Shown piece by piece: positions 63,058-64,000 of a stretch of DNA of 64,000 bases. The notes beneath the pieces are model-generated. The model was not told the DNA's origin, ran no database searches, and saw only the letters and a list, made by a program, of their open reading frames with translations. The DNA lies in assembly GCA_032718475.1 (NCBI GenBank), contig JAUCBJ010007107.1:1-64000 (forward strand). The letters are read 5' to 3'. The number at the start of each line of letters is the position of its first letter. Positions within the stretch are counted from its first letter, which is position 1. Source of the DNA: Nemertoderma westbladi. Lineage: Eukaryota > Xenacoelomorpha > Nemertodermatida > Nemertodermatidae. A program made the translations under genes and the position numbers.

Positions 63058-63299
63058 CTCTAGAACTAACATATTTGGTATATCTCCACCCCCCCCCCCC
63101 CCCCCCCCCCCCCCTGTCTCGGATAGTTTCTCAGAACATTACAGTTTCACTAGTTTTAGGCGAAATTCAGTTTGAGGCAGTGATGGGGAATCAGTGAATG
63201 AGGCACAAATAGCTGGACCACTAAGCGGGAATTGAATAAAGTCAGAATCAGACATGGAAACAAATAAATGTACATTAAGGTGAGCAGAATTTTATGGCA

Positions 63300-64000
63300 T
63301 TAACCCTATTAAACCCGGGGGGGGGGGGTCAATATGACCCCCCCCGTGGTTTTTTTATTATAATTCTGAAACAAACGCAGTTGGGAATCTGAAATTTTAT
63401 GACTTTTCCTAAAAATCTATTGTCTTCCTAGTAGTGAAAACCGTTTTCAAAAATATTGGGTACTTTTCGAGTTATAGCACCATTTTTTAACCCTACTTTT
63501 GGCACTTTTTTTGAGACGTTTTTTGAAAATTACATTTCATTAAATATGAATTGTAACATCTCTATTTTTGATTTACACAGGTTTTTTGGTGTTAGAAAAG
63601 TGATGGAATTCATATAAATTGATTTAGAAATTTCAAACTTGTTTTTTTCGGTCGGTGCCTAATTTTGGTGCCAGCACCAAATTTTGAAATAAGTCAATTT
63701 TGTAAATTGATCGTTTGAAACTTGTTTTTTACGCAATTGGGGTTTTTTGGGTTTCTGGATTCGATGAAATATATACGAGTTGCACCAAGCGTATCAAACT
63801 TGTATTTTTCGGTGCTGTGTGCAAATTTTGGTGCTAGCACGAAATTTTGAAAATCCATTCAATAGATAAAATTGCTTGTGACTATTTATTTCTTGCGTTT
63901 TAGTGGTTTATGGCTGTTCTGAATTCAATGGAAAATATAATTATCGAACTAGACATCTCAAACTTGTATTTTTCGGATGTGGGTGCAAAATGTGGTGCTA
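63300..64000 (+). mobile_element. piggyBac-like terminus, truncated by the window end
   Basis: TTAA (63300-63303) is followed by CCCTATTAAACCC and an inverted G-run/C-run around TCAATATGA. TTAA plus CCC and a GGGGTCA...TGACCCC hairpin is the usual look of piggyBac-type ends. Inside, three modules of about 165 bp each carry AAACTTGTATTTTTCGG and a GTGCTAGCAC-type palindrome. No transposase is visible in what is present. Confidence 0.5.

Overview
The window is metazoan nuclear DNA, probably from a marine or other aquatic invertebrate. It is AT-rich and crowded with repeats, and it has G/C homopolymer runs, a tRNA-derived SINE and many copies of the palindrome TACCGGTA. There are no bacterial-style operons. 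The species cannot be named from the sequence. One host gene is clear: an intronless WAPL (cohesin-release factor) gene at 6351-9353 (+). A second likely host gene encodes an unrecognised secreted, probably GPI-anchored, cysteine-containing protein at 18619-19296 (-). Almost everything else is mobile DNA.

Layout. 1-2.3 kb: a TA-flanked DNA element with about 60-bp inverted ends, carrying a foldback and a 22-bp minisatellite. 2.8-5.0 kb: five and a third copies of a 411-bp tandem repeat that contains a tRNA-like pol III promoter. 6.3-9.4 kb: WAPL. 10.7-13.8 kb: a decayed Ty3/gypsy copy (-). 14.2-17.0 kb: a TIR element holding a LINE-like relic and a scattered short motif. 17.6-18.5 kb: a repeat related to the piggyBac-like element that runs off the right end. 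21.2-41.3 kb: a short repeat split first by a 301-bp GCGCGC hairpin MITE and then by an intact-looking 19,086-bp BEL/Pao LTR retrotransposon. 42.7-43.9 kb: an old reverse-oriented solo LTR. 46.1 kb: a SINE. 46.8-61.3 kb: a tandem, internally deleted BEL/Pao composite (LTR A - ORF2 relic - LTR B - gag/protease - ORF2 relic - LTR C). 62.2-64 kb: another copy of the split repeat, then a piggyBac-like terminus.

The most interesting system is the 19-kb element (21951-41036). Its two 2,203-bp LTRs are nearly identical, and it is flanked by the 5-bp duplication GGTGG. An uninterrupted copy of the target repeat lies at about 62.87 kb. It encodes a 2,812-residue Gag-Pol with every expected BEL/Pao domain. 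Downstream, where an envelope gene might sit, is a second long ORF of 1,235 residues with three perfect CCHC zinc knuckles and an Arg/Gly-rich tail. That ORF is unlike any envelope. A broken relative of it lies at the same place in the second BEL/Pao element, so it looks like a lineage-specific accessory gene.

Two nucleotide-level signals run through the 19-kb element. The first is a hairpin (stem near CCAAACC/GGUUUGG, loop YGYG) present seven times in three reading frames and once in noncoding DNA, with one compensatory base-pair change and several G-U wobbles. The second is a large excess of the 5'-splice-site-like 6-mer GGTAAG in gag-pol, in both reading frames that avoid a stop. Both are read directly from the sequence; their roles are inference.
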